Positions 17,658-32,405 of a stretch of DNA of 64,000 bases are shown here, piece by piece. Where the stretch lies: positions 45,298 to 109,297 of the forward strand of contig NZ_JAUSCF010000004.1 in assembly GCF_030651625.1 (NCBI RefSeq). Reading direction: 5' to 3'. The notes beneath the pieces are model-generated. The model was given only the letters and a program-made list of their open reading frames with translations. It did no database searches and was not told the DNA's origin. Position numbers and translations under genes: made by a program. Source of the stretch: Hydrogenophaga sp. GTDB lineage: Bacteria; Pseudomonadota; Gammaproteobacteria; Burkholderiales; Burkholderiaceae_C. Numbering within the stretch: position 1 is the stretch's first letter; the number at the start of each line of letters is the position of its first letter.

Positions 17658-20600
17658 GTGGGATGGAGCCATGTGCCAGGAATCATTGGGGTCGGTGTGA
17701 CAACGCAATCAACCAACGACATTGCCATTGTCGGCATCTCTGCCCACCTTCCAGGCGCAAGCCATCCACAGGCCTATTGGGACAACCTGCGCCAGGGGAT
17801 CGAGTCCATTCGGCGTCTCAGCGACGACGAATTGCTCGCGGCAGGCGAAAGCCCGGAACGCATGCGGCACCACAACTATGTGCCTGCAGCGGCCGTGCTG
17901 GATGGCTTTGAGCAATTTGACGCCGATTTCTTCGGGTTCAGCCCCAAGGAAGCGGCCATCATGGACCCACAGCACCGCCAGTTTCTGGAGGTGGCCTGGG
18001 AGGCACTGGAAAGCGCCGGTCATCCGCCCGAGTCTTTTCCAGGCGCCATCGCCGTGTATGCCGGCTGCGGGATGGGCAGCTACTTCTACTTCAACATCTG
18101 CTCCAATCCGGACCTGGTGGCCAACACCGGCATGTTCCTGTTGCGACACACCGGCAACGACAAGGACTTCCTCTCCACCCGGGTCAGCCACATCTTTGAC
18201 CTCAAGGGTCCCAGCGTCAACATCCAGACCGCCTGCTCCACGTCGCTGGTGGCGGTGCACTATGCCTGTCAGTCACTGCTGAGTGGCGAATGCGACATGG
18301 CCTTGGCCGGCGGGGTGACGATCGAACTGCCGCACGCGCGTGGCTACATTTTCCAGGAGGGCGAAATTCTTTCGCCTGACGGCCATTGCCACGCCTTCGA
18401 CCACCGCGCCCAGGGCACGGTGTTCGGTTCGGGGGCAGGCGTTGTGGTGCTGCGCCGGCTGGAAGACGCCCTGAAGGACGGCGACCACATCTGGGCCGTG
18501 ATCAAGGGCACGGCTGTCAACAACGACGGAGCGGCCAAGGCAGGCTATCTGGCGCCCAGCGTGGACGGTCAGGCCAAGGCCATCGCGGAAGCACAGGCCG
18601 TGGCCGGTGTGTCGGCCGACACCATCGACTACGTGGAATGCCATGGCACGGGCACCTTCCTGGGCGACCCGATCGAGGTCGCCGCGCTGACCCAGGCGTT
18701 CCAGGAAACCACCAGCGAAACCGGTTTCTGCCGCATCGGTTCGGTCAAGACCAACATCGGCCACCTCGACACAGCGGCGGGCGTGGCCAGCCTGATCAAG
18801 GTGGCGCTGGCGCTCAAGCACCGCGAGCTGCCGCCGAGCCTGGGCTACGAGCGTCCCAATCCGTCGATCGACTTCGATGGAAGCCCGTTCCAGGTCAACC
18901 ACACCCTGACCCCGTGGGTTTCGCACACGGGGCCTCGCCGGGCGGGCGTGAATTCGCTCGGCGTGGGCGGCACCAATGCCCACGCCGTGCTGGAAGAGGC
19001 GCCCGAAACAGCACCGAGCGAGCCGTCGGACTGGCCGTTCCAGTTGCTGGTGGTTTCAGGCCGCTCGCGTGCGGCCGTTGACGCAAACGCCAAGGCCCTG
19101 GCCGCTCACCTGCGCGCCCACCCCGAACTGTCTCTGGCCGACGTGGCCTACACGCTCAGGGAAGGCCGTCGCGCCTTCGAGCACCGGCGCGTGCTGGTGG
19201 CTGAAACCCTGGAAGAAGCCGCCACCCTGCTGGAAGGCACTGACACCCGACGTGTGTTCACCCACAGCCACCTGGGTGAAGACCCCGAGGTGGTGTTCAT
19301 GTTCCCGGGCGGGGGTGCCCAGTACGCCGGCATGGCGCGCGAACTTTACGCCACCGAACCGGTGTTTCAGGACTGGATGGACCGCGGCCTGGAAGTGCTG
19401 CAGCGCCAACTGGACTACGACATCCGCGCGCTGTGGTTGCCCGAACCCGACCAGCACGATCAGGCGGTTGAGAAGCTCAAGCGCCCTTCGGTGCAGTTGC
19501 CCCTGATCATGATCGTGGAGTACGCGCTGGCGCAGCTGTGGATGTCCTGGGGCGTGAAACCCGCTGCCCTGGTGGGCCACAGCATGGGGGAAAACACCGC
19601 CGCCTGTCTGGCCGGCGTGATGTCGTTCGAAGATTGCATTGGCCTGGTGCTGCTGCGTGGCCAGTTGTTCGACACCGTGCCCGTGGGCGGCATGCTCAGT
19701 GTGCCGCTGCCTGCCGCCGAGGTGCGTGGCCTGCTGGGCAGCGAGCTGGACATGGCCAGCGTGAACGCGCCCGAGCTGTGCGTGGTGTCCGGACCGCAAC
19801 ACGCGCTCGACGCATTGGAGGCCACACTGCGCGAGCGCGAGGTCGAACCCCAGCGCGTCCAGATCGACATAGCCGCGCATTCGCGCATGCTCGGCCCCAT
19901 TCTGGGCCGCTTTGAGGCCTACCTGCGCAGCATCCGCCTGAGCGCGCCCAGGCTGTCGATCATCTCGAACCGCGATGGTCAGCCTCTGAGCGCTGCGCAG
20001 GCCACCGATCCTCTGTACTGGGTCGCACACCTGCGCAACACGGTGCAGTTTGCCGACTGCCTGGCCACGCTGATGAAAGCGAGTGACCGGGTGTATCTTG
20101 AAGTGGGTCCGGGCAAGGCACTGGGCTCACTGGCGCAGGCCAATGGTGTGCCGGCAGGCCAGGTCATCAACTCGCTGCGCCACGCTGATCACGTCGTCGC
20201 CGACGATGTGTGGTTCCTTGGCACACTGGGACGTCTCTGGGCCACCGGCGTGAAGGTCGACTGGGAACCGATCTGGGGCGAGGCGCGCCGCCATCGCGTG
20301 CCGCTTCCCACCTACGCCTTCCAGCGCAAGCCTTATTTCATTGCGCCCGGCGCAGCACGGGCCACCGCGCCAGAGGCTGTGCGGCCATTGCGCACCGACG
20401 ACGTGAGTCTGTGGGGCTACCAGCCCCGCTGGCGGCCACGCCAGGCCGACGTGGAAATCGATGTGGCCCAGGACCTTTCCACAACGGCGCCGCAAAACTG
20501 GCTGGTGTTCATGGACGATGCCGGCTTGGCCGATCACCTGGTCCACCGGCTGCGCAACGCCAGCCACCGGGTGACGGTGGTGCGCTCCGGCGACCTTTTT

Positions 20601-23600
20601 GCGCGTGTGAGCGAGAACGAGTACGTGCTGGCGCCAGAACGCGGCCGCGAAGGTTACGACGAACTGGTGCGGGATCTGGTGGCCACAGGCCATACGCCGC
20701 AACAGATCGTGCATGCCTGGCTGGTCACCCAGGAAGAGCAGTTTCGCCCGGGCAGCAGTTTCTTTCACCGCAACATCGAGCAGGGATTCTTCAGCCTGCT
20801 GTTTCTCGCCCAGGCCATGGCCGGCGAGAACCTGCCAAAACCCATGCACCTGACGGTGCTGAGCACCGGTGCCGCCCGTGTGCGCGACGAGGCCTTGCCC
20901 TACCCTGAAAAGGCCACGGCTCTGGGCCCCGCCCGCGTGGCTCCGCGCGAACTGCCAGGCCTCACCTGCACGGTGCTGGATGTGGTGCTCCCTGTGGCTG
21001 AAAAGGGTTGGCGCGCCAAACCGGATATGGGTGCATGGAACGCCTTGAGCGAGCGCGTGCTCGAAGAACTGTTCGCCACTCCGGGCAACCGGGTGGCGGC
21101 GTTGCGGGCCGACAAGCGCTTTGAACTGGGCTACGCCCCGCTGCCGCTGGCGCCCGCCGAGGACCTGAGCGGGCTGGCCATGGGTTGCGTCTGTCTGCTC
21201 ACCGGCGGTCTGGGTGGCATAGGCCTGACCGTGGCCGAGCGCCTGGCGCGCGAAAAGCATGCCCGCCTGGTGCTGCTGGCGCGACAGCCGCTGCCTGCAC
21301 CCGATACCTGGGACCGCCACTTGCGCAGCGGTGAACCGCTGGATCCGACCGTGCAGCGCATCCTGGCCGTGCGCCGCCTCGAAGCGCTGGGTGCCCAGGT
21401 GATGGTGATCGCCGCCGACGTGTGCAATGTGAAAGACATGCAGGCAGCCGCCGAACAGGCGCAGCAGCGTTTCGGGCGTATCGCGCTGGTGATCCACGCC
21501 GCCGGCGTGGTGGACGACGGTCCCCTGCTGACCAAGACATCGGGTGGTGTGGAAGAGGTGTTTGCGCCAAAGGTTCACGGTGTGCAGATCCTCCACGAAC
21601 TGTTTCCCGATGGCAGCATTGATGGCCTGGTGCTGTTTTCGTCCACCAGCACCATCACCGCGCCGGCTGGCCAGGTCGACTATGTGGCAGCCAACGAGTA
21701 CCTCAACGCCTACGCGCGCAGCCGCGCAGGTGGCCGCACCCGGGTGCTGGCCATCGACTGGGGCATCTGGAACGAAGTGGGCATGGCGGCCAAGGCCATG
21801 GCCAGCCGCCTCGGCGAGGCACCACCGCCCCCCCGGCATCCGGTCGACGCCCCCTTGCTCGACGAAGCCACCTTCGACCCGGCTGGAAACCGCCTCTTCA
21901 CCGCCCGCTGGCACACGCAGGACCGCTGGATTCTCGACGGTCACCGCACGGCCTCCGGCCAGGCCCTTTTGCCTGGCACCGGCTACCTGGAACTCGCCGC
22001 AGAGGCCCTGCGCGGCAACGGGGAGACGGGTTCGTTCACGATCCAGGATCTTTACTTTTTCCGTCCGCTGGAAGTGGACGACACCCAGGCCCGCGATGTC
22101 CGGGTGATGCTGGCCCGAAGCGACGAGGGCTATGCCCTCGAGGTGCGCAGCGATGTGCTGTTTGAAGGTCGCAAGGCCTACCAGCTCAATGCCCAGGCCA
22201 CGCTGGTGCCTGGCCCGCTGCCGCCGGCCGCCCGGCTCGAACTCCAGGACCTGCTGGCACGTTGTCCACTGCGAAGGGCCGAAGACACTGGTGGTCTGCG
22301 TTCGCCGCAGGAGGCCCACCTGAACTTCGGCCCGCGCTGGCGGGTGCTGCAGTCGGTCGCTTACGGACACAACGAAGGCGTGGCCCATCTGCAACTGCCC
22401 GCGGAATTTGAGGGCGACGTTCGGGCGGGCTTCCTCCTGCACCCGGCGTTGCTGGACCTGGCCACCGGCTGGGCGATGCATCTGATCGAGGGGTACGGGC
22501 CCGATCACCTTTGGGTGCCGGTGTCTTACCGGTCGGTGCAGGTGCACCGACCCCTGCCAACCGAAGTCTGGAGCTGGGTCCGCAACGCACAGGACAACCG
22601 CGCCGACGCACCGTTTGCGGTGTTCGATGTCACGCTGTTCGATGCACAGGGCGAAGTCTGTCTGGAGGTTCAGGGCTTCTCCATCAAGCGCCTGCAGGAA
22701 GGGGGGTTTGCGACGTCGGCCAGCCGGCTCGATGCACGCGAACTGGTTTTCGATGGGCCCGCGCGCGGTGCTTCCCAGGCCAAGCTCTCACCCGCTGAAG
22801 AACAGCTGCAACACAGCATGTCGCAGGGCATCCTGCCGCACGAAGGCGCCGATGCGTTTGGGCGTGCCCTGGCCACAGGCATGTCCCAGGTGGTGATCTC
22901 TTCCATGAACCTGGATGCCCTGGTGCGCCAGGCCGGCGAGGCCACGGCTGCCGAGGTGGGCTCCGGTCAGAAATTCCAGCGACCCGACCTGGACAGCGAC
23001 TATGTGGAACCACGCAACGACGTGGAGCGCACCCTGGTGGGGTTCTGGGAAGAATTGCTCGGTGTAGACCAGGTGGGCGTTGCCGACAGCTTCTTCGATC
23101 TGGGCGGGCACTCGCTGATCGCGGTCCGCCTTTTCGCGATGGTGAAGAAGGCCTACCGGGTCGAGTTTCCCATCTCGGTCCTGTTCGAAGCGCCCACCAT
23201 AGCCTTGTGCGCCGACATGATCCGGGAACGCATCGGCGACACAGGCACGGATACCGGCAGCGCTGCGGACGTACCCGGTTCCGCTGTATCCACCCCCCGA
23301 CGCCGCTTCACCCACCTGGTGGCCATGCACGATGGCGAAGGGGGTGAGCGCCCGCCTTTCTTCCTGGTCGCCGGCATGTTCGGCAACGTGCTCAACCTGC
23401 GCCACCTGGCCCGACTGATTGGCGTGGGGCGGCCGTTTTACGGGCTGCAGGCGCGGGGTCTTTACGGCGACCAGGCGCCACACGCCACGCTGGTCGAAGC
23501 AGCCACCGACTGCATCGCCGAGATGCGCCTGGTCCAGCCCCAGGGCCCCTACCTGCTGGGCGGTTTCTCGGGCGGAGGCATCACGGCACTGGAGATCGCA

Positions 23601-24137
23601 CGGCAGCTGGAAGCCGCCGGCGAAACGGTGTCGCTGCTGGTGCTGCTGGACACCCCGCTGCCTGTGCGCCCCAGCCTCAACCGGATGGACAAGCTGATGA
23701 TCAAACTGGCCGAGCTGCGCCGGGGTGGCCTGGGTTTCCTCAAGGAATGGGTCAGGCGCCGCGTCGAGTGGGAACTGCAACGCCGCCGGGGTGTCGCGGC
23801 GCCCACGGCCAGTGTCCACCAACTCCACAACGCCGAAATCGAAGCGGCGTTCCGCGCCGCATTGCCGGCGTATCCGCTGAAAGCCTGGAAGGGCCCCGCC
23901 GTGCTGTTCCGTCCGCCGCTGGATCGCCACTGGAAGGTGTCCGGGGGACGCTGGGTCAGCGCAGAACGCGAATACCTGTACGAAGACAACGACTGGACCC
24001 GCTTCATGCCAGCACTGAAAGTGATCGAAGTGCCCGGCAACCACGACTCCATGGTGCTCGAGCCCAACGTGCGCGTGCTTGCGAGCCACATGAAAACCTG
24101 CATTGAGGCGGCCGAAAAGCCGAACGACCCCACATGA
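17658..24137 (+). CDS. Type I polyketide synthase KS-AT-KR-DH-ACP-TE
   Basis: This single-module PKS has about 2,150 residues. The domains, with active residues counted from 17658, are as follows. KS: about 19-450, Cys193 in TACSTS, His329 in CHGTGT, and a second His in KTNIGHLD. AT: about 540-840, Ser642 in GHSMGEN. KR: structural part about 900-1170, catalytic part about 1180-1400, NADPH site LLTGGLGGIGL, Tyr1342 in YVAAN, and VDD at the LDD position (B-type). DH: about 1410-1720, His1429 and the Asp of HPALLDLA. ACP: Ser1819 in LGGHSL. TE: about 1880-2150, Ser1971 in GFSGG. There is no ER. The KR-before-DH order is unusual. At the AT specificity position it reads IAAHS rather than HAFHS or YASHS. 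The start is one of three in-frame GTGs (17658, 17673, 17697). The stop overlaps the next gene by 4 bp. Confidence 0.95.
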   Translation: MGWSHVPGIIGVGVTTQSTNDIAIVGISAHLPGASHPQAYWDNLRQGIESIRRLSDDELLAAGESPERMRHHNYVPAAAVLDGFEQFDADFFGFSPKEAAIMDPQHRQFLEVAWEALESAGHPPESFPGAIAVYAGCGMGSYFYFNICSNPDLVANTGMFLLRHTGNDKDFLSTRVSHIFDLKGPSVNIQTACSTSLVAVHYACQSLLSGECDMALAGGVTIELPHARGYIFQEGEILSPDGHCHAFDHRAQGTVFGSGAGVVVLRRLEDALKDGDHIWAVIKGTAVNNDGAAKAGYLAPSVDGQAKAIAEAQAVAGVSADTIDYVECHGTGTFLGDPIEVAALTQAFQETTSETGFCRIGSVKTNIGHLDTAAGVASLIKVALALKHRELPPSLGYERPNPSIDFDGSPFQVNHTLTPWVSHTGPRRAGVNSLGVGGTNAHAVLEEAPETAPSEPSDWPFQLLVVSGRSRAAVDANAKALAAHLRAHPELSLADVAYTLREGRRAFEHRRVLVAETLEEAATLLEGTDTRRVFTHSHLGEDPEVVFMFPGGGAQYAGMARELYATEPVFQDWMDRGLEVLQRQLDYDIRALWLPEPDQHDQAVEKLKRPSVQLPLIMIVEYALAQLWMSWGVKPAALVGHSMGENTAACLAGVMSFEDCIGLVLLRGQLFDTVPVGGMLSVPLPAAEVRGLLGSELDMASVNAPELCVVSGPQHALDALEATLREREVEPQRVQIDIAAHSRMLGPILGRFEAYLRSIRLSAPRLSIISNRDGQPLSAAQATDPLYWVAHLRNTVQFADCLATLMKASDRVYLEVGPGKALGSLAQANGVPAGQVINSLRHADHVVADDVWFLGTLGRLWATGVKVDWEPIWGEARRHRVPLPTYAFQRKPYFIAPGAARATAPEAVRPLRTDDVSLWGYQPRWRPRQADVEIDVAQDLSTTAPQNWLVFMDDAGLADHLVHRLRNASHRVTVVRSGDLFARVSENEYVLAPERGREGYDELVRDLVATGHTPQQIVHAWLVTQEEQFRPGSSFFHRNIEQGFFSLLFLAQAMAGENLPKPMHLTVLSTGAARVRDEALPYPEKATALGPARVAPRELPGLTCTVLDVVLPVAEKGWRAKPDMGAWNALSERVLEELFATPGNRVAALRADKRFELGYAPLPLAPAEDLSGLAMGCVCLLTGGLGGIGLTVAERLAREKHARLVLLARQPLPAPDTWDRHLRSGEPLDPTVQRILAVRRLEALGAQVMVIAADVCNVKDMQAAAEQAQQRFGRIALVIHAAGVVDDGPLLTKTSGGVEEVFAPKVHGVQILHELFPDGSIDGLVLFSSTSTITAPAGQVDYVAANEYLNAYARSRAGGRTRVLAIDWGIWNEVGMAAKAMASRLGEAPPPPRHPVDAPLLDEATFDPAGNRLFTARWHTQDRWILDGHRTASGQALLPGTGYLELAAEALRGNGETGSFTIQDLYFFRPLEVDDTQARDVRVMLARSDEGYALEVRSDVLFEGRKAYQLNAQATLVPGPLPPAARLELQDLLARCPLRRAEDTGGLRSPQEAHLNFGPRWRVLQSVAYGHNEGVAHLQLPAEFEGDVRAGFLLHPALLDLATGWAMHLIEGYGPDHLWVPVSYRSVQVHRPLPTEVWSWVRNAQDNRADAPFAVFDVTLFDAQGEVCLEVQGFSIKRLQEGGFATSASRLDARELVFDGPARGASQAKLSPAEEQLQHSMSQGILPHEGADAFGRALATGMSQVVISSMNLDALVRQAGEATAAEVGSGQKFQRPDLDSDYVEPRNDVERTLVGFWEELLGVDQVGVADSFFDLGGHSLIAVRLFAMVKKAYRVEFPISVLFEAPTIALCADMIRERIGDTGTDTGSAADVPGSAVSTPRRRFTHLVAMHDGEGGERPPFFLVAGMFGNVLNLRHLARLIGVGRPFYGLQARGLYGDQAPHATLVEAATDCIAEMRLVQPQGPYLLGGFSGGGITALEIARQLEAAGETVSLLVLLDTPLPVRPSLNRMDKLMIKLAELRRGGLGFLKEWVRRRVEWELQRRRGVAAPTASVHQLHNAEIEAAFRAALPAYPLKAWKGPAVLFRPPLDRHWKVSGGRWVSAEREYLYEDNDWTRFMPALKVIEVPGNHDSMVLEPNVRVLASHMKTCIEAAEKPNDPT

Positions 24138-25132
24138 ATCCCACCCTACAGCCCACGGTGCTCACGGTGTTGCTGAACTTTCGCACACCGGACATGACGC
24201 TGCAGGCCCTGGAAGCGGTGCTGCGGGAAATGCAGGATCTCGCTGGCGCCGTCACGGTGGTGGACAACGACTCGGGTGACGGCTCCTTCGAGAAAATTCG
24301 CGACACCGTACGCGCCAGGGAATGGCAACGGGTGAGGGTGCTGCAGTCCGGGCACAACGGAGGCTACGGTGCCGGCAACAACTTCGGCATCCGCCAGGGT
24401 CTGCCAGATGGTTCGGCACCCGATTTCGTGTACCTGCTGAACTCCGACGCCTTCCCCGAACCGGGTTGTCTGAGCATTCTGCTGGATCACATGGTGCGGC
24501 ATCCTCGCGTGGGTTTTGCCGGCGGGCGAACCCATGGGCAAGACGGCGTGCTCCACAACACCGCCTTCCGCTTTCCGACCGTCTTCAGCGAATTCGAAGG
24601 CGCTGTCGCCACGGGCCCCTTCTCACGCCTCCTCAAGAAGTACATCGTGGCCATGCCGACCCCTGAAGACGTGCAGGAAGTGGACTGGCTGGCCGGCGCC
24701 AGCCTGATGGTGCGGCGCCAGACCCTGGACGAAATCGGCCTCTTTGATGAGCGCTACTTTCTGTATTTTGAAGAGACCGACCTGTGCCTGCGCGCCCGAC
24801 GCGCCGGCTGGTCGTCCATGTACGTGCCGCAAAGCCAGGTGATGCACATCGGATCGGTGACCACGGGCATGAGAACCTGGCGGCGCATGCCTTCCTACTG
24901 GTTCGACTCCCGTCTGCGGTACTTCATGAAAAACCATGGCGTGCTGTACGCAGCCGCGGCCACCCTGGCGCATGTCACAGGCGCTCTGCTGTTACGGCTG
25001 CGCCATCTGGTGAACAGGCGCAGCCGGCGGGAGAACGCACCGGAACACTTTCTGCGGGATCTGGTGTCACACGATCTGCGTGGTCTGTGGCAACGTGAGC
25101 CGCTGGGCGAGCAACCCGGCGCCAAGTCCTGA
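24134..25132 (+). CDS. Family 2 glycosyltransferase, rhamnosyltransferase-like
   Basis: This 332-residue GT2 enzyme of the WbbL/rhamnosyltransferase type has VLTVLLNFRTPDMT at the start, VVDNDSGDGSFE, then GGYGAGNNFGIRQGL and LLNSDAFPEPGCL (xDx metal site), and FLYFEETDLCLRARRAGW. Its ATG overlaps the PKS stop (ATGA), so PKS and glycosyltransferase are made together. That is direct evidence that polyketide and sugar chemistry are coordinated. Its product could be a glycosylated polyketide, or it may simply extend the EPS repeat. Confidence 0.88.
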   Translation: MNPTLQPTVLTVLLNFRTPDMTLQALEAVLREMQDLAGAVTVVDNDSGDGSFEKIRDTVRAREWQRVRVLQSGHNGGYGAGNNFGIRQGLPDGSAPDFVYLLNSDAFPEPGCLSILLDHMVRHPRVGFAGGRTHGQDGVLHNTAFRFPTVFSEFEGAVATGPFSRLLKKYIVAMPTPEDVQEVDWLAGASLMVRRQTLDEIGLFDERYFLYFEETDLCLRARRAGWSSMYVPQSQVMHIGSVTTGMRTWRRMPSYWFDSRLRYFMKNHGVLYAAAATLAHVTGALLLRLRHLVNRRSRRENAPEHFLRDLVSHDLRGLWQREPLGEQPGAKS

Positions 25133-25186
25133 ACAAAACGGCACGAGCCGCCAGCACATTTTTTTCTCCTACGTCCGGAGCAGTTC

Positions 25187-29809
<4,623 letters not shown>

Positions 29810-29821
29810 GCACAGGTTCAA

Positions 29822-30574
29822 GTGACTCACCCGGGTCCATCCGCGTGGTCGGAACTGCAGCAGGCGCTCACCGCCGCCGTTGGCCAGGGTGTGGGCGTGG
29901 TTTTCAGCGGCGTGGACGGCGATCCGGACCGTCTGCACCCGCTGGAGCGCGCCGCGATGGGCCGGGCCATTGTCCGGCGCCAGCGCGAATACGCCGCAGG
30001 TCGCGAAGCCGCACGGATGGCCATGCGTTTGATCGGATGGCCCGAAGCCCCCGTCCCCAGTGCCCCGGACCGTTCGCCACAGTGGCCACCGGGACTGATC
30101 GGGTCCATTTCGCACACCCGCGACGCCTGCCTGGTGTTGGTGGCCCCGTGTGCCCGGTTCCTGGGCATCGGCGTGGACATCGACATGCACGAGCCCGTCG
30201 AGCCTCACTTGTGGCCCTTGATCTGCACTCCTGCCGAACAGGCGGCACTGGCGACCTGGCCCGAAAACGAAAGAGGCTTGGCGGTGACCCGCCTGTTTTC
30301 GGCCAAAGAGGCGGTTTTCAAATGGCAATTCCCCCTGCATCGCCGCATGCTGGATTTCCAGCATGTGCACATCCACCTCGCGCAGAGCAACAGCACCTTC
30401 GTTGCACACATTGACCAGGGCAGCGATCCCCGCGTGCATCCCCACGTCTGCACGCAGGGAAAGATACTTTGCCGTGGCGAGCACGTCGTGTCGTGGGTGA
30501 TCACCCCGCAAGATCCAACGGAAGCGGGCCTTCAGCGCCAGGAGAAACCGGGTTTGAACTGCCTCACCCCGTAA
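29822..30574 (+). CDS. 4'-phosphopantetheinyl transferase, EntD/Sfp type
   Basis: This enzyme transfers the phosphopantetheine arm from CoA to the carrier-protein serines, activating the ACP and PCPs of this cluster. The 250-residue product has the family motifs GSISHTRDACLVLV (about residues 97-110), GIGVDID (metal-binding Asp, about 116-122) and RLFSAKEAVFKWQ (about 156-168). It starts at a GTG 12 bp after the NRPS stop, so it sits in the same operon. It ends 11 bp inside the convergent glycosyltransferase gene. Confidence 0.93.
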   Translation: MTHPGPSAWSELQQALTAAVGQGVGVVFSGVDGDPDRLHPLERAAMGRAIVRRQREYAAGREAARMAMRLIGWPEAPVPSAPDRSPQWPPGLIGSISHTRDACLVLVAPCARFLGIGVDIDMHEPVEPHLWPLICTPAEQAALATWPENERGLAVTRLFSAKEAVFKWQFPLHRRMLDFQHVHIHLAQSNSTFVAHIDQGSDPRVHPHVCTQGKILCRGEHVVSWVITPQDPTEAGLQRQEKPGLNCLTP

Positions 30575-31859
30575 GCTGCCTCGAACCGCGTGCACGCAAA
30601 CTGCCATCCAGCAAGCGCCAGCGATTCAGATGCATGTGACGGTGGGTCATGTTGGCCGCCACCTTCAAGCCATTCAGTCCCAGTGTTTTCAATGCGCTGC
30701 GTTGTGCCGCGGCCTGGCGCCACGTCTCGAACAGGGCCTGTGCATCTCCCGATGGGAAAAACCGCCCCGCATGGGTGGGCACACAATCGCGCAGGCCGGG
30801 CGTGTTGCTGGCCAGGACCGGCACGCCCTGCGAGAAGGCGTCGTAGACGATCCGGGGTTGTTCGTCCGAACGACTCGGCACGACGACGGCGTGGTAGCCG
30901 TGCAACTGCTTGAAAAAGGACGGGCCGTAGGGCGTGGTGCCCAGCAGTCTCAGTCGCGTCGAGCGGCGCGGTTTGGCGGCCGCAGTCCGGCACCTGTCGG
31001 CCAGTTCGCCATCACCCAACACATCCAGATGCACGGGCACGCCATGGGCCTCCGCCAGATCCAGGGCGTCGAGAAGATCCAGCACGCCCTTGGCGGCGAC
31101 CAGTCGGCCGGCAAACAGCAAGTTGAGCGACCCGGACGATTCGGCGAGCTTTTCATTCCAGCTGTGCAGCACCGCCGCTTCGCTGGCGATGTTGTCGTCA
31201 TCGATCCAGGAAGCGTGGATGATATGCCCCCGGTCAGGCCGTCGGGTCAGCAGGCTCTGTTTGTATTCGGCCTGCGTGAAGACCGCCAGGTCGGTCATGT
31301 TGATGCAGCAACGATTGACCCACTCCGACAGTGCCGCGTCAATGCGCTCGGGCCAGCGCGCAGGAACGCTCAGGTCGGTGCGCCACGGTGACGACTCGAC
31401 AATGATCAGCAAATACTTGCCACGCAACTTGGCCGCGAAGGTGGCAATGTTGTGCAGTGAGGTGAGCATCCAGCCACCCAGTCCTGTGTGCACCACATCG
31501 GCACGGCCGATGGCCTGCCACAGCCGGCCAACCATGATGGGCAATGCCAGTGTCTGCTTGAAGCGGGCGGGCAAATCGATGAACTGGATGCGTGGGTCGT
31601 CCAGCAACACCACGCCCTCGGGAAGCGGCCCGTCAATGCGGGGGCAGGCCAGCGTGAAGTGGGAGATGTAATCCGGGTGCCTGATGAGGTCCTTGTGCCA
31701 CAGTGCATCCACATACCGTTTGCCGTCGACATCACAATACACCGGGATGGAAATCACCAGCAGGTAATGCCCTGAGAGGGGCATGGGTGTCTCGGTGGTT
31801 TCTACGGCGACGGTCACTTGGAGCTCCAGGCCATTGGCAGACAACCGGTTCAGCACCAC
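30564..31859 (-). CDS. Family 4 glycosyltransferase (minus strand)
   Basis: The GT-B fold enzyme has 431 residues from the GTG at 31859, or 406 from the ATG at 31784, which I think equally likely. The C-terminal GT4 domain is clear: LNLLFAGRLVAAKGVLDLL, VLGDGELADRC, then VVVPSRSDEQPRIVYDAFSQGVPV and PSGDAQALFETW. It lies opposite to all neighbouring genes in the PKS/NRPS block and its 3' end overlaps the PPTase gene by 11 bp. It probably adds a sugar to the EPS repeat or glycoconjugate. Being alone on this strand it needs its own promoter in the 31860-32405 gap. Confidence 0.87.
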   Translation of the reverse strand: MVLNRLSANGLELQVTVAVETTETPMPLSGHYLLVISIPVYCDVDGKRYVDALWHKDLIRHPDYISHFTLACPRIDGPLPEGVVLLDDPRIQFIDLPARFKQTLALPIMVGRLWQAIGRADVVHTGLGGWMLTSLHNIATFAAKLRGKYLLIIVESSPWRTDLSVPARWPERIDAALSEWVNRCCINMTDLAVFTQAEYKQSLLTRRPDRGHIIHASWIDDDNIASEAAVLHSWNEKLAESSGSLNLLFAGRLVAAKGVLDLLDALDLAEAHGVPVHLDVLGDGELADRCRTAAAKPRRSTRLRLLGTTPYGPSFFKQLHGYHAVVVPSRSDEQPRIVYDAFSQGVPVLASNTPGLRDCVPTHAGRFFPSGDAQALFETWRQAAAQRSALKTLGLNGLKVAANMTHRHMHLNRWRLLDGSLRARGSRQLTG

Positions 31860-32405
31860 CCTGCGGCCCGATTTTGGCGATCATTCAGGTCTGCCGCAGC
31901 GTGATCGTTCAGACTGTAGCCCAGGTAACAACCAGTAAGCAATCCATTCAATCACATACAAATGATGACACGCGTGAGGGCGCCTGGCTCGTGGCTGAAG
32001 ACGGGGAGCGGCGGTCAGTGGCGTAGCCATCGGCAGCGCGACAAACCTCACGCCAGGCACCCGCTGCATCGGTGCCCAGGAGAATGGTATGTGATTGACG
32101 ACAGCCGGTTCGTTGTTTCCTTGCGTCAGACCGAACATGACCGGTGGTCAAGCCGTTTATTCTGTGCACAGGAAGCCTTTTGTATGCCAACGGCGGAGCG
32201 CCGGGTGTCTGTTGGGCTTCCGCGATGTGCCCGTCGCGCAGCAACGGCAGAGCCCATGCTGGCCAAATGCTGGCGTGCCTCAGATTCATTCGACCCAAGT
32301 ACCCATGCCCACATGCCAACACGGAGGTCAATTCATGACCACCCACGCTCTGGTGTTGACCTGGCTTATCGGAACACCTGTGTGACAAGCACGCAACCCA
32401 TCGTC
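31860..32405. promoter_or_regulatory. Divergent intergenic region between two glycosyltransferase genes
   Basis: About 546 bases carry the promoters of the minus-strand and plus-strand glycosyltransferases. One plus frame is open through it from 31962 into the next gene, but its translation before 32406 has no family resemblance. I see no RNA gene or terminator. Confidence 0.45.

Noticed and set aside
20127..22547. 806-residue open frame antisense to the PKS gene
   Set aside because: The opposite strand encodes intact AT, KR and DH motifs; the antisense translation is His/Gln/Gly-rich with no domain.
31962..32405. N-terminal extension of the glycosyltransferase at 32406
   Set aside because: The extra 148 residues have no glycosyltransferase features; the fold begins right after the ATG at 32406.
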